Source: Vibrio sonorensis | Lineage (GTDB): Bacteria > Pseudomonadota > Gammaproteobacteria > Enterobacterales > Vibrionaceae | Length of the DNA: 63,230 nt | Assembly (NCBI RefSeq): GCF_001854765.1 | Contig: NZ_LJJE01000031.1 | Coordinates: 1-63,230 of the forward strand | Reading direction: 5' to 3' | Part shown: positions 47,481 through 55,100 of the stretch, in pieces | Numbering within the stretch: position 1 is the first letter of the stretch | How the letters are laid out: every line of letters begins with the position of its first letter | The notes under the pieces: model-generated | Seen by the model: only the letters and a program-made list of their open reading frames with translations | The model's database searches: none | Told to the model about the DNA's origin: nothing | Program-made: the position numbers and the translations under genes

Positions 47481-49106
47481 ATGAGTAGTAAGAACATTAA
47501 GTTAACCACTTTAGCCACGTCGCTTTTGATGGCGTTTGGTGCTCAATCAGCCATATATGATGTATATGAGTACGCTCCTGAAGGGGCATCGGTTAAAACC
47601 TACGGTCAAGCTATTGCGCCTTCAGCGAGCGGTGAAAACTGTTGGACAACGACGTCATGTAGTCAAGCAACTTATAAGATGGCCGCCGAGGTACGAGATT
47701 TTCCCGAAGGTTTTAGCAACCGAAATGAATCCCCATTTGGAATTGCTATTGGTTATCGCTATCTAAATGGTGGTTGGGAAGGTTTTAGAGACTACTGTCG
47801 CAGCAACTTCAATTATGCGGATGCTTTCTGTGACACATACGCGACAGAGAATTACACCAATGGATACGCTAAAGAAGTAGCGGGTGATCAAACGGGTAAT
47901 ATCGCATATGTTGAAGGTGGAAATGGATCAGTTAGTACAAAATCAGCGGTGATAACCGGCCTATACTCTGGCAATAAGGCGTACGGGCATAAGCATGGTG
48001 TAACCACTGGAGTAAGAAATACGGCTTATGATAGTGACAGTGGCAATCTAACAGCGCCTGCTTCGACCACTGACTTATATCAAACGCAAGTGTTTAGTCG
48101 CTATGATGCCGACGAAGCTGGTGCAGGTACTGGACCTACACTGTTTGTCGGTAGTCTCTCTCGAAATAACGCCGGGCAATCTTATGAACGCACGTCTAAA
48201 GCAGCAGTGTGGGTAGACAATGCTGCGCCAGTTGAAGTCAGCTGGAGTAGTGCAGCAGCACGTGACAACGTAATGCCACAAGGTAGTATGAGAGACGTGG
48301 TCAAACTGGGTAGTAAATACTATGGTGTTGGCTACAACTCCGATTCTGATGAGCGTTTACGTGCGTCAATCTTTAGCATCGATGAAGCTCCGTCTGACTG
48401 GGCAGCGTGGACGACGAATTTTGTTGCCGTGCAATACGATGTTAATCAGTATTCAAATAGTGAGTTAACAGCGGTCAATAAACATGGTACGGCGATTGGT
48501 AACGGTAAGCTAAACATCGCTGTTAACGGCTCTTATGCCAATACGCTCTTTTATGTGAGCGACGTAACTAGTGCAAGTCCTACTTGCACGAATTTCAGTG
48601 GAGACATTTTCTTTACTGGTGTAAATGCAACGGCTGGTGCGATCAACAACAATGATGAAGTCGTTGGTCAAATTGACTATGAACGTCACGCAGAGAGCCG
48701 TGGCAAGCCTCGTGCTCATCGAGGGTTTATTGCACCAATTATCTCAGCAAATAACAAAGCGCCACTAAATAGTCGCGGCTGGTATTTGGATGATCTCACC
48801 AACGGTGGGGCGGTTTCAGAATCAAACAACCAATATCGAATTTTCGATGCGACCGACATCAATGATGCGGGTGTAATCTCTGCAACAGCTTATAAATGTG
48901 CTGGCGGTTATTCAACGTTGGCGGTGAATGCAACCTGTAACGGCACTGAGCAGATTGTCGCAGTTAAACTAGTACCAAAGCAAAATGTCACTAGCGCCAA
49001 TATTCAAACGCGACCAGTGGTAACTCAAACGGTTGAAAGACAAGGTGGATCTTTCTCTATGGCTTGGATCTTCCTACTTGGTGTACTCGGTTTTCGCCGT
49101 AAATAG
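47481..49106 (+). CDS. DUF3466 family exported protein with GlyGly-CTERM-like tail
   Basis: A 541-residue exported protein of unknown function. The signal peptide ends about residue 24 (F-G-A-Q-S-A). The body is rich in Tyr, Asn, Gly and Ser and contains repeated short G-x-A-x-G-x-N-N-x-x-E-V-V-G-type units seen in DUF3466. The C-terminus has G-G-S-F, then a hydrophobic stretch (M-A-W-I-F-L-L-G-V-L-G-F) and R-R-K, the plan of a GlyGly-CTERM signal that rhombosortase cleaves before surface attachment or type II export. It starts 6 bases after uup, so it is probably cotranscribed, and has its own terminator. In E. coli, pqiABC occupies this place. Confidence 0.82.
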   Translation: MSSKNIKLTTLATSLLMAFGAQSAIYDVYEYAPEGASVKTYGQAIAPSASGENCWTTTSCSQATYKMAAEVRDFPEGFSNRNESPFGIAIGYRYLNGGWEGFRDYCRSNFNYADAFCDTYATENYTNGYAKEVAGDQTGNIAYVEGGNGSVSTKSAVITGLYSGNKAYGHKHGVTTGVRNTAYDSDSGNLTAPASTTDLYQTQVFSRYDADEAGAGTGPTLFVGSLSRNNAGQSYERTSKAAVWVDNAAPVEVSWSSAAARDNVMPQGSMRDVVKLGSKYYGVGYNSDSDERLRASIFSIDEAPSDWAAWTTNFVAVQYDVNQYSNSELTAVNKHGTAIGNGKLNIAVNGSYANTLFYVSDVTSASPTCTNFSGDIFFTGVNATAGAINNNDEVVGQIDYERHAESRGKPRAHRGFIAPIISANNKAPLNSRGWYLDDLTNGGAVSESNNQYRIFDATDINDAGVISATAYKCAGGYSTLAVNATCNGTEQIVAVKLVPKQNVTSANIQTRPVVTQTVERQGGSFSMAWIFLLGVLGFRRK

Positions 49107-49123
49107 TAAGCAAATGTAAGCAT

Positions 49124-49161
49124 AGGCACAGGTTCACAAATTTGGATCTGTGCCTTTTTTG
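49124..49161 (+). terminator. Terminator after the DUF3466 gene
   Basis: AGGCACAG / CTGTGCCT stem with a partly paired long loop, followed by a run of T. Confidence 0.75.
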
Positions 49162-49266
49162 TTGCTTGTGAAAGGTGAAAAATTGAACGATTCTTAGTCT
49201 TGGAGTCACAAAAACTCCATCAAAAAGTAACAGTAGTACGTTAGACCATTGTATGAGGATGACACT

Positions 49267-49440
49267 ATGAAGAGACAAAAGCGTGACCGCCTAGAACGAG
49301 CACAGTCTCAAGGGTACAAAGCCGGATTAAACGGCCGTTCCATGGAAAATTGTCCATACCAGCAGTCGGATGCTCGATCATATTGGATGGGTGGTTGGCG
49401 TGATGCCAGAGAAGACAAGCAAACTGGTCTCTACAAATAA
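49267..49440 (+). CDS. rmf: Ribosome modulation factor RMF
   Basis: A 57-residue basic protein that dimerises 70S ribosomes into inactive 100S particles in stationary phase. Starts M-K-R-Q-K-R-D-R-L-E-R-A and contains C-P-Y-Q and W-M-G-G-W-R-D-A-R, collinear with E. coli RMF. The ATG at 49267 has a GAGGATG ribosome site; an in-frame extension of six codons is not needed. The rmf-fabA-lonH-matP order is conserved with E. coli. Confidence 0.95.
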   Translation: MKRQKRDRLERAQSQGYKAGLNGRSMENCPYQQSDARSYWMGGWRDAREDKQTGLYK

Positions 49441-49473
49441 TATTTACCTCCACATACAGATATAAGGATATTC

Positions 49474-49492
49474 AGCCCCGAAAGGGGCTTTT
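49474..49492 (+). terminator. Intrinsic terminator of rmf
   Basis: A 6-bp GC stem (AGCCCC / GGGGCT) closed by a stable GAAA tetraloop, followed by TTTTA. Confidence 0.82.
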
Positions 49493-49502
49493 ACTTACCT
49501 AG

Positions 49503-49521
49503 TTAACGCACTATAACTAAA
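49503..49521. repeat. Dispersed 19-bp intergenic repeat, copy 1
   Basis: TTAACGCACTATAACTAAA occurs here between the rmf and fabA terminators and again at 58264-58282, identical over 19 bases. The function is unknown. Confidence 0.6.
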
Positions 49522-49532
49522 CATATGGCAAT

Positions 49533-49561
49533 AAAAAAACGACTCTAGTGAGCCGTTTTTT
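49533..49561 (-). terminator. Intrinsic terminator of fabA
   Basis: A 10-bp stem with one wobble (AAAACGACTC / GAGCCGTTTT) and T tracts on both strands, 12 bases after the fabA stop. Confidence 0.85.
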
Positions 49562-49572
49562 CAATGTCGTTC

Positions 49573-50091
49573 TTAGAACGAAGACGTGTCTTGGAAAAGA
49601 CCCACTTTAAGGTCTTTAGCAACGTAGATTTCTTTTCCGTCAACTAAAACACGACCATCGGCAAGACCCATAACCAATCTGCGGTTGACTACGCGCTTCA
49701 TGTGGATTTCGTAGGTAACTTTTTTAGCTGTTGGTAGAATTTGTCCAGTGAACTTAACTTCACCAACACCGAGAGCACGACCTTTTCCTTTACCGCCAAC
49801 CCAGCCTAGGTAGAAACCTACTAGCTGCCACATAGCGTCAAGACCAAGACAACCAGGCATTACTGGGTCACCAGGGAAGTGGCAATCAAAGAACCACAGG
49901 TCAGGAGTAATATCGAGCTCAGCTAGAATTAATCCTTTGCCGTAATCACCTTCAGTTTCTGACATCTTGCTAATGCGATCCATCATCAGCATGTTTGGTG
50001 CTGGAAGCTGCGGATAGCCTGGGCCAAAAAGTTCACCTTGGCTAGAAGCAAGCAGGTCATCACGGTTATAAGATTCACGTTTATTTTGCAT
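49573..50091 (-). CDS. fabA: 3-hydroxydecanoyl-ACP dehydratase/isomerase FabA
   Basis: Dehydrates 3-hydroxydecanoyl-ACP and isomerises the product to cis-3-decenoyl-ACP, the branch point to unsaturated fatty acids. 172 residues, equal to E. coli FabA. The active site lies in [21 protein letters not shown] (His and Asp), and the end is [10 protein letters not shown]. The ATG at 50091 with GGAG 10 bases upstream is preferred over an in-frame TTG two codons earlier. A FabR-like palindrome lies 33-57 bases upstream. Confidence 0.95.
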   Translation of the reverse strand: MQNKRESYNRDDLLASSQGELFGPGYPQLPAPNMLMMDRISKMSETEGDYGKGLILAELDITPDLWFFDCHFPGDPVMPGCLGLDAMWQLVGFYLGWVGGKGKGRALGVGEVKFTGQILPTAKKVTYEIHMKRVVNRRLVMGLADGRVLVDGKEIYVAKDLKVGLFQDTSSF

Positions 50092-50123
50092 TATCAATAT
50101 ACTCCAAGTTTTGATAGCAGCAT

Positions 50124-50148
50124 GTTAGAGAACACGTGTACGCCTAAC
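50124..50148 (-). promoter_or_regulatory. FabR-like operator upstream of fabA
   Basis: A 25-base near-palindrome with central ACACGTGT. On the fabA strand the core reads GCGTACACGTGTTCTC, close to the FabR palindrome known upstream of fabA and fabB in E. coli (AGCGTACA...TGTTCGCT). Position just before fabA supports unsaturated-fatty-acid feedback control by FabR. Inference from motif and context. Confidence 0.65.
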
Positions 50149-50162
50149 AAGTCCGATCAGTA

Positions 50163-51800
50163 CTAGACAAACCAGTTTTTGATGCGCTCCACAATTCCAT
50201 CAGGTTGTTCGTGTCTTTCAAAGTTTTCAATGCGTTGGGCAATTTTGGCGATCACACTGTCTTCATCTTCACCACGGAAAGGTTTTCCAAGGAGAATTGG
50301 GATCGCGTCGTCGACGGTTTCGACCGACCAAATGTGAAATTCTCCACTCTTCAGGCTATCGACAACCTCGTTGCTCAGCGCGAGATTATGTAAGTTAGAT
50401 TTGGGTAGTATTACGCCTTGTTGGCCAGTAAAGCCATTGTGTTTACATACCTTGTAGAAACCTTCAATCTTTTCATTGAGGCCACCAACAGCTTGAACAC
50501 GTCCAAACTGGTCTACCGCGCCAGTGACTGCAATCTGCTGATTGATAGGATATTCAGATAGGGCACTAACAAAAGAAACCAGTTCTGCCAAGGATGCACT
50601 ATCACCATCGACTTCGCTATAAGACTGTTCAAATACGACAGAAGCTGAGTAAGGAAGAGGCTCATCTAGTTTTAATGCACTACTTACAAAAGCTTGCATA
50701 ATCATCATGCCTTTGGCGTGAAGGTTGCCACCAAGCTCTGCTTTGCGTTCGACGTCTGAAATGTCGCCGTCGCCAAAATGAATAACACAAGAGATCCTAG
50801 CGGGCTCTCCATATGGTAGAGGGTGGCCGGGAATGTCGATTACCGTTAAACCGTTTACTTGACCAATGCGCTCACCGCGGGTTTCGATAATGACTTGTCC
50901 TTCGAGGATATCGGAAAGTGCCCGTTCAGGTAAGTAACTCGCTCTTGAATAACGTTTTGATAGGGCTTGCTCTAGTGACGCTTCGGTGAGCTTGCTATCG
51001 ATGGCAAATGGCGCCGCCTCAGCGAGTAGACTTCGCAGCCAAATCAGATCCAGCGGCATATAGTTCTGATCTTCGGTATAACGCGCACCCGCTACCATCA
51101 ACCGCTTTACGCCAGAGGCATCGAGAAGTGGCTGGTGGTTTTGGGCAGAAATCCAGTGCAGATAACCGATAAAATTCGTGGCGTTGTTTTTGTTTATACA
51201 TAATTCGCCTTCAAGCTCAGTAAACAGAGACATGCCGCGATGCAGTTCGGCGTCAAAATAATCCAACTCTGCCAATTGATCTCTATCACCCAACACAACG
51301 AGTTTAACGTCCGATTTCTGTTCTACGTTCTCATTCGGCAGGTTTTTAGGCGTTAAGTTAATCGGCTGATAGGTATTTCCATTAAAAATGGCTTTGAGTT
51401 TCGGCCAGAAAAACGGTTTTGCTAACAAAAGGTTTGCCGACAGTATTAGATAGCCACCGTTTGCTTTTTTCAATAAACCTTCAGAAACGGTTGCTTTACC
51501 GGATTTGTCTACGCTCATTCGGCCAAGCAGATCATCACTATCTAATGTTTCCGATACTAATACTTCGCTGTTGGTCTGTTGCTTTAAGTATTCCGCAATC
51601 AGATTGCGGTAAAGGGGGTTGTCGGGGCCATTAATAACAAGCAACTTGGCAGAAGCTATGGCAACAAAAGATTCGACAGTTTCGGTTAATCGAGTTTGCA
51701 GATCGAGCAAGCTTTTGGGTTCAATCGTGTCGATTTTAGAGAGGATCTCATTGTACTCGTTGTATTGTGGCGTCACTGCCTGCCATTGTTCTTGAATCAT
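50163..51800 (-). CDS. Lon-like (LonH/YcbZ) protease family protein
   Basis: A 545-residue relative of E. coli YcbZ, with a C-terminal Lon S16 protease domain: Ser in E-V-D-G-D-S-A-S-L-A-E-L and Lys in G-L-N-E-K-I-E-G, the catalytic dyad. The N-terminal ATPase-like part lacks a Walker A motif (no G-x-x-G-x-G-K-S/T), so it probably works without ATP hydrolysis or has a different trigger. It is divergent from matP and upstream of fabA on the same strand, the conserved order. Its substrates are unknown. Confidence 0.88.
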   Translation of the reverse strand: MIQEQWQAVTPQYNEYNEILSKIDTIEPKSLLDLQTRLTETVESFVAIASAKLLVINGPDNPLYRNLIAEYLKQQTNSEVLVSETLDSDDLLGRMSVDKSGKATVSEGLLKKANGGYLILSANLLLAKPFFWPKLKAIFNGNTYQPINLTPKNLPNENVEQKSDVKLVVLGDRDQLAELDYFDAELHRGMSLFTELEGELCINKNNATNFIGYLHWISAQNHQPLLDASGVKRLMVAGARYTEDQNYMPLDLIWLRSLLAEAAPFAIDSKLTEASLEQALSKRYSRASYLPERALSDILEGQVIIETRGERIGQVNGLTVIDIPGHPLPYGEPARISCVIHFGDGDISDVERKAELGGNLHAKGMMIMQAFVSSALKLDEPLPYSASVVFEQSYSEVDGDSASLAELVSFVSALSEYPINQQIAVTGAVDQFGRVQAVGGLNEKIEGFYKVCKHNGFTGQQGVILPKSNLHNLALSNEVVDSLKSGEFHIWSVETVDDAIPILLGKPFRGEDEDSVIAKIAQRIENFERHEQPDGIVERIKNWFV

Positions 51801-51899
51801 GATGACGTTCTAAAGCGTAAAAGGGAGCAAATTATATAGAAAAAGCGAGTAGGTATATAGTGTTAATGATCTTGGTCTAGTTTTCTTGCTTAGCAATTG

Positions 51900-51930
51900 T
51901 ATAATGTATGGTCATGAGTTACGCTGTCAC
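51900..51930 (+). promoter_or_regulatory. matP -10 box with matS-like site
   Basis: TATAAT at 51900-51905 is the likely -10 element. GTTACGCTGTCAC at 51918-51930 matches the matS consensus GTGACRNYGTCAC at all but one position. It would lie at about +6 to +18 of the transcript, 25 bases before the matP start, so MatP bound here should hinder its own transcription. Confidence 0.5.
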
Positions 51931-51955
51931 CCAAATTCCCTAGGATCAGTTTGCT

Positions 51956-52405
51956 ATGAAATATCAACAGTTAGAAAACCTTGAATGTGGATGGAAATGG
52001 AAGTATCTGATAAGTAAGATGAAAAATGGTGAAACCATCACTCGCCATATCGATTCTAGCGAAGAAGATAGCGCTGTTAAATTGCTGTTGGATATTGAGC
52101 ATGAACCTACCAAAGTGCTTGAGTGGATCGAGGAGCATATGTCTCCCGAGCTGGACAATAAATTAAAGCAAGCGATCCGAGCGAAACGAAAAAGGCACTT
52201 TAACGCTGAACAAGTACATACCAAGAAAAAGTCTATCGATCTTGACTATCGGGTGTGGGAAAAACTCTCCCATCGTGCAAATGAACTAGGGTGTACCTTA
52301 TCTGATGCGATTGAATACCTGCTTTCTGAAGCGTCACGCAGTGAAAAGGCGAGTAAAGCCGTCAGTAGTCTAAAAGAAGATTTGAGTAAGTTGTTGTCCG
52401 ACTAA
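51956..52405 (+). CDS. matP: Macrodomain Ter protein MatP
   Basis: A DNA-binding protein that binds matS sites, condenses the replication terminus region and links it to the divisome via ZapB. 149 residues. An N-terminal helical part (L-E-C-G-W-K-W-K-Y-L) is followed by a ribbon-helix-helix (K-K-K-S-I-D-L-D-Y-R-V-W-E-K-L-S) and a C-terminal coiled coil (E-A-S-R-S-E-K-A-S-K-A-V-S-S-L-K). All parts are collinear with E. coli MatP. Confidence 0.94.
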   Translation: MKYQQLENLECGWKWKYLISKMKNGETITRHIDSSEEDSAVKLLLDIEHEPTKVLEWIEEHMSPELDNKLKQAIRAKRKRHFNAEQVHTKKKSIDLDYRVWEKLSHRANELGCTLSDAIEYLLSEASRSEKASKAVSSLKEDLSKLLSD

Positions 52406-52415
52406 GGAGTTTGCC

Positions 52416-52727
52416 GTGTTATACGTCATTCTGATCGCCGCCATTGTGATTTTTTGGCTGGTCGCTGTTGATAGGCCTGTTTTAAAAGTTAAGTTTCAAG
52501 GTGGCTGCATTGTTGAAGTCAAAGGGCATTTCCCACCTAAGTTTAAGCACAATGTGACAGAAATTGGGGAAGTGACTCCATTTGATGGTGTTATTAAGGT
52601 GTATCAGCAACGTCAGGGCACCAAATTGGTCTTCTCGAAGCAAGTTCCAAAGAAAGTGCGGCAGCGAATTAGAAACGTTTTTCCCCATCAGGGTTTTCGA
52701 AAAACTAAAGGCCAAAAAAAGGCTTAA
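52416..52727 (+). CDS. DUF3634 family membrane protein
   Basis: A 103-residue protein with one N-terminal membrane helix (Y-V-I-L-I-A-A-I-V-I-F-W-L-V-A-V), a short beta-rich part (V-L-K-V-K-F-Q-G-G) and a strongly basic C-terminus. It matches DUF3634, of unknown function. The start is GTG with an AAGGAG ribosome site, 10 bases after matP, so it is probably cotranscribed with matP. A strong terminator follows. Confidence 0.8.
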   Translation: MLYVILIAAIVIFWLVAVDRPVLKVKFQGGCIVEVKGHFPPKFKHNVTEIGEVTPFDGVIKVYQQRQGTKLVFSKQVPKKVRQRIRNVFPHQGFRKTKGQKKA

Positions 52728-52742
52728 AAACAAGTAGATGAT

Positions 52743-52775
52743 AAAGGCCAGAGCATATTTGCTCTGGCCTTTTTG
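52743..52775 (+). terminator. Intrinsic terminator after matP-DUF3634
   Basis: A perfect 13-bp stem (AAAGGCCAGAGCA / TGCTCTGGCCTTT) with a TATT loop and following T residues. Confidence 0.92.
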
Positions 52776-52906
52776 GTTGATAGGCTATTGAACTACCCAT
52801 CCTGTGCTAGGCTTTTTTATATGATTATCAATTAGGCCTTGCACGTGTTAGTCACTAATAAAGTCTACAATCAAGAAGCGAACGAGCTGGCAGTAAAATC
52901 ACCGCC

Positions 52907-54061
52907 ATGACCAAAGAGCGTTACGCAAAATGGTTAGTGAGTATCAAATATATCTTGGATCAATCTGACGTTGATAATGAGTTAAGTCGTCAAAGTGAAT
53001 TCTGTGAAAGCGTGATTTTAAAAGAAGCTGAGAGGGTAACGGACAACCAAAGGTTGTTATTAGAATGCGAAACGGCGCGCGTAAAAGAAAAGCGTCAATT
53101 GATCATAGACCGACAAAAGCTGCACAAAACCGTTGTAGAAGAAATATCTGAACATACTAAGCAAACCATGCTGAAAAGACTTTCCGAGATGACGGTGCTT
53201 AAACTGTTCGGTAGATTTCCCGATTGGTCCTACTTTTTGGATGTTGCCTATTCACCTTCGCTGACCTTTACCAAGTTGGGTACGTTGTTAATGAATGACA
53301 ACCAACTCAAAAATAACGTGATGGAACTGATTAACAACCCCAAATTTTGCTCTCGACTGGGGAAAACGCCCAAAGGAATACAAGATCCCAAAGTGGCCTT
53401 GGGCAGTTTAGGAATGGACAACAGTCGTTTGCTGTTTCCAATCCTAATGGTGAAACCACTTCTTCGTTGGAATGAAAAATCAACTAAGTTAATTGCTCCA
53501 AAAATGTGGCAGTACATGATATTAACTGCAAATGTCACCCGTGCGAGACTTGTGGAATGCGGGCATAAAAGCCCGGATCAAGGTATGGCAATTGGTGTTT
53601 TACGCACCATGGCGCATTTTGCAATTGCCAATCATTTTCCACAAATGTTTGAAGATGCCATGATCGAAAAAATGCAACACTATCGGGAATCGAATCGACG
53701 AGAAGAGTACTATGCGTGCTCGGAAATCAAACCAACACTTGGTGTATTACCAGATGTGATATTTGAACTAGAGAAATCGCTGACGCGCAAAGTAGTTGAG
53801 AGCATAGAGTGGTCGCCATTTAATATACCGATGCGTAATGCATTGTTAGAAGATATCGATGAAGTGCCGATATTGGACAGAAGTGATCTCGGTAAAGCGC
53901 TTGCCCAAGGGGTGGCATATGCGATTTACGATGCGATGGATCGGAGTGGTGTATTTGTCGACAAGCACAAACCCTTCTGGTTCGCTAACGTGCAGATGCC
54001 CCCTGATGCGCTGAAAAAGATAAGAGAATCTCATCCCGGCAAGGTAGACTTATCTAAGTAG
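52907..54061 (+). CDS. HDOD-domain-like protein
   Basis: A 384-residue cytoplasmic protein. After a charged, probably coiled N-terminal part (about 1-95), residues 100-310 resemble an HDOD domain (S-P-S-L-T-F-T-K-L-G-T-L-L-M-N-D, later M-A-I-G-V-L-R-T-M-A-H-F-A-I-A-N-H-F-P). HDOD proteins share the HD-GYP fold without its metal ligands and act in signalling. The similarity is moderate, and the specific role is unknown. The ATG lacks a clear ribosome site. The 3' end overlaps the convergent LysR gene by 8 bases. Confidence 0.68.
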   Translation: MTKERYAKWLVSIKYILDQSDVDNELSRQSEFCESVILKEAERVTDNQRLLLECETARVKEKRQLIIDRQKLHKTVVEEISEHTKQTMLKRLSEMTVLKLFGRFPDWSYFLDVAYSPSLTFTKLGTLLMNDNQLKNNVMELINNPKFCSRLGKTPKGIQDPKVALGSLGMDNSRLLFPILMVKPLLRWNEKSTKLIAPKMWQYMILTANVTRARLVECGHKSPDQGMAIGVLRTMAHFAIANHFPQMFEDAMIEKMQHYRESNRREEYYACSEIKPTLGVLPDVIFELEKSLTRKVVESIEWSPFNIPMRNALLEDIDEVPILDRSDLGKALAQGVAYAIYDAMDRSGVFVDKHKPFWFANVQMPPDALKKIRESHPGKVDLSK

Positions 54062-54986
54062 TAAGTGATTCGTTCGAACTCTCGAATACAGCACATGCCT
54101 CATTTTGTATTAACTTGTTGGTATAAGTGAGTAGTGGATCGATTGTCGCTCGCTGATGAAACATTAAGGATACAGTTTGTGGAGCAACAAAATCGATAGG
54201 CATGGTGATCACATCGTAACCGTTAAAAAAGTTGTCCCTCGTATTTGCTACAAATAACAATCTATTACTCTCTTCTACGGCCATGGTTGCAAATTCCATT
54301 GAGGCAGACGAAAAGCATACAGTTCGAATTTTACTGCGTTTACTGGCCGAATAGTCTAACCAACGTTCAATGGAATCATGAGTCGCTAAACGGACATGTG
54401 GGTAGTCAAAAACATTATTGAGTGATGGTGTTTGACTAGCAAGCGGATGGTTTGGTGCCATTACCAACTGGTAGTTTAGTTTGGCTATAGAGACAGCATT
54501 GAGTTGGTTTAACTCCTCGGGTTCAAAGCCAATTGCAAAGTCTAATTCTGCGTTGCGAAGTTGGTCTGTTACTTTTTCATTCCAATCGATAATATCAAGT
54601 GCAACCATAGGCATTTTTGTCTTCACTTTGTCTATGATCGCTTTGATAAGCCTTTTGGAGCCATTTCTATGGCAAGCCATTCTTACTTTACCTTGAGCTT
54701 TATACGGTAAGAACTGCGATTTGAACAGTAATAGCTCAAGGGACTGTAAGTGGGCGTTAAGGGGGGCGTGAATCGCTTTGGCGTAAGGGGAGGCCTCAAA
54801 ACCCCTACCAGAACGGATCAGGATAGGATCGTTTAACGCTTCTCTAAGTTTAGAAAGCTGGTAGCTAACGGTGCTCTGTTGTATGTCTAGATGGTCAGCT
54901 GTCTTAGATACGTTTTCAGTGCTTATAAGGACAGTGAGTGTTTTCAACATTTTGATATCCAAAGACTGCAGTAGTTGTAAAGACAT
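54054..54986 (-). CDS. LysR family transcriptional regulator
   Basis: 310 residues from the ATG at 54986 (GGTG ribosome site); the frame continues 19 codons upstream across the operator. The N-terminal winged helix (L-K-T-L-T-V-L-I-S-T-E-N-V-S-K-T-A-D-H-L with Q-Q-S-T-V-S-Y-Q-L-S-K-L-R) is followed by a periplasmic-binding-protein-like effector domain (about 90-300). It is divergent from a secreted alpha/beta hydrolase gene, with strong palindromes between them, the classic layout for a LysR regulator controlling its neighbour and itself. The effector is unknown. Confidence 0.9.
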   Translation of the reverse strand: MSLQLLQSLDIKMLKTLTVLISTENVSKTADHLDIQQSTVSYQLSKLREALNDPILIRSGRGFEASPYAKAIHAPLNAHLQSLELLLFKSQFLPYKAQGKVRMACHRNGSKRLIKAIIDKVKTKMPMVALDIIDWNEKVTDQLRNAELDFAIGFEPEELNQLNAVSIAKLNYQLVMAPNHPLASQTPSLNNVFDYPHVRLATHDSIERWLDYSASKRSKIRTVCFSSASMEFATMAVEESNRLLFVANTRDNFFNGYDVITMPIDFVAPQTVSLMFHQRATIDPLLTYTNKLIQNEACAVFESSNESLTT

Positions 54987-55003
54987 CGCATCACCTTTAA
55001 TTA

Positions 55004-55062
55004 CTATCGAATTATTCGATAGTTGACCTGTAATGAATCGCATTGTTCGATTTTAACTCGAT
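55004..55062. promoter_or_regulatory. LysR-type operator pair between regulator and hydrolase genes
   Basis: CTATCGAATTATTCGATAG (55004-55022) is a perfect inverted repeat with 9-base arms and the T-N11-A core. A second TCGA-spaced site (TTCGATTTTAACTCGAT, near 55046-55062) follows. GATAAT at 55066-55071 is a plausible -10 box of the hydrolase gene; the first palindrome would then centre near -65, the standard recognition-site position of LysR proteins, and the second would be the activation site. Confidence 0.7.
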
Positions 55063-55100
55063 GTAGATAATGGCCTCAAGTAATCAATGAGGACAACATT

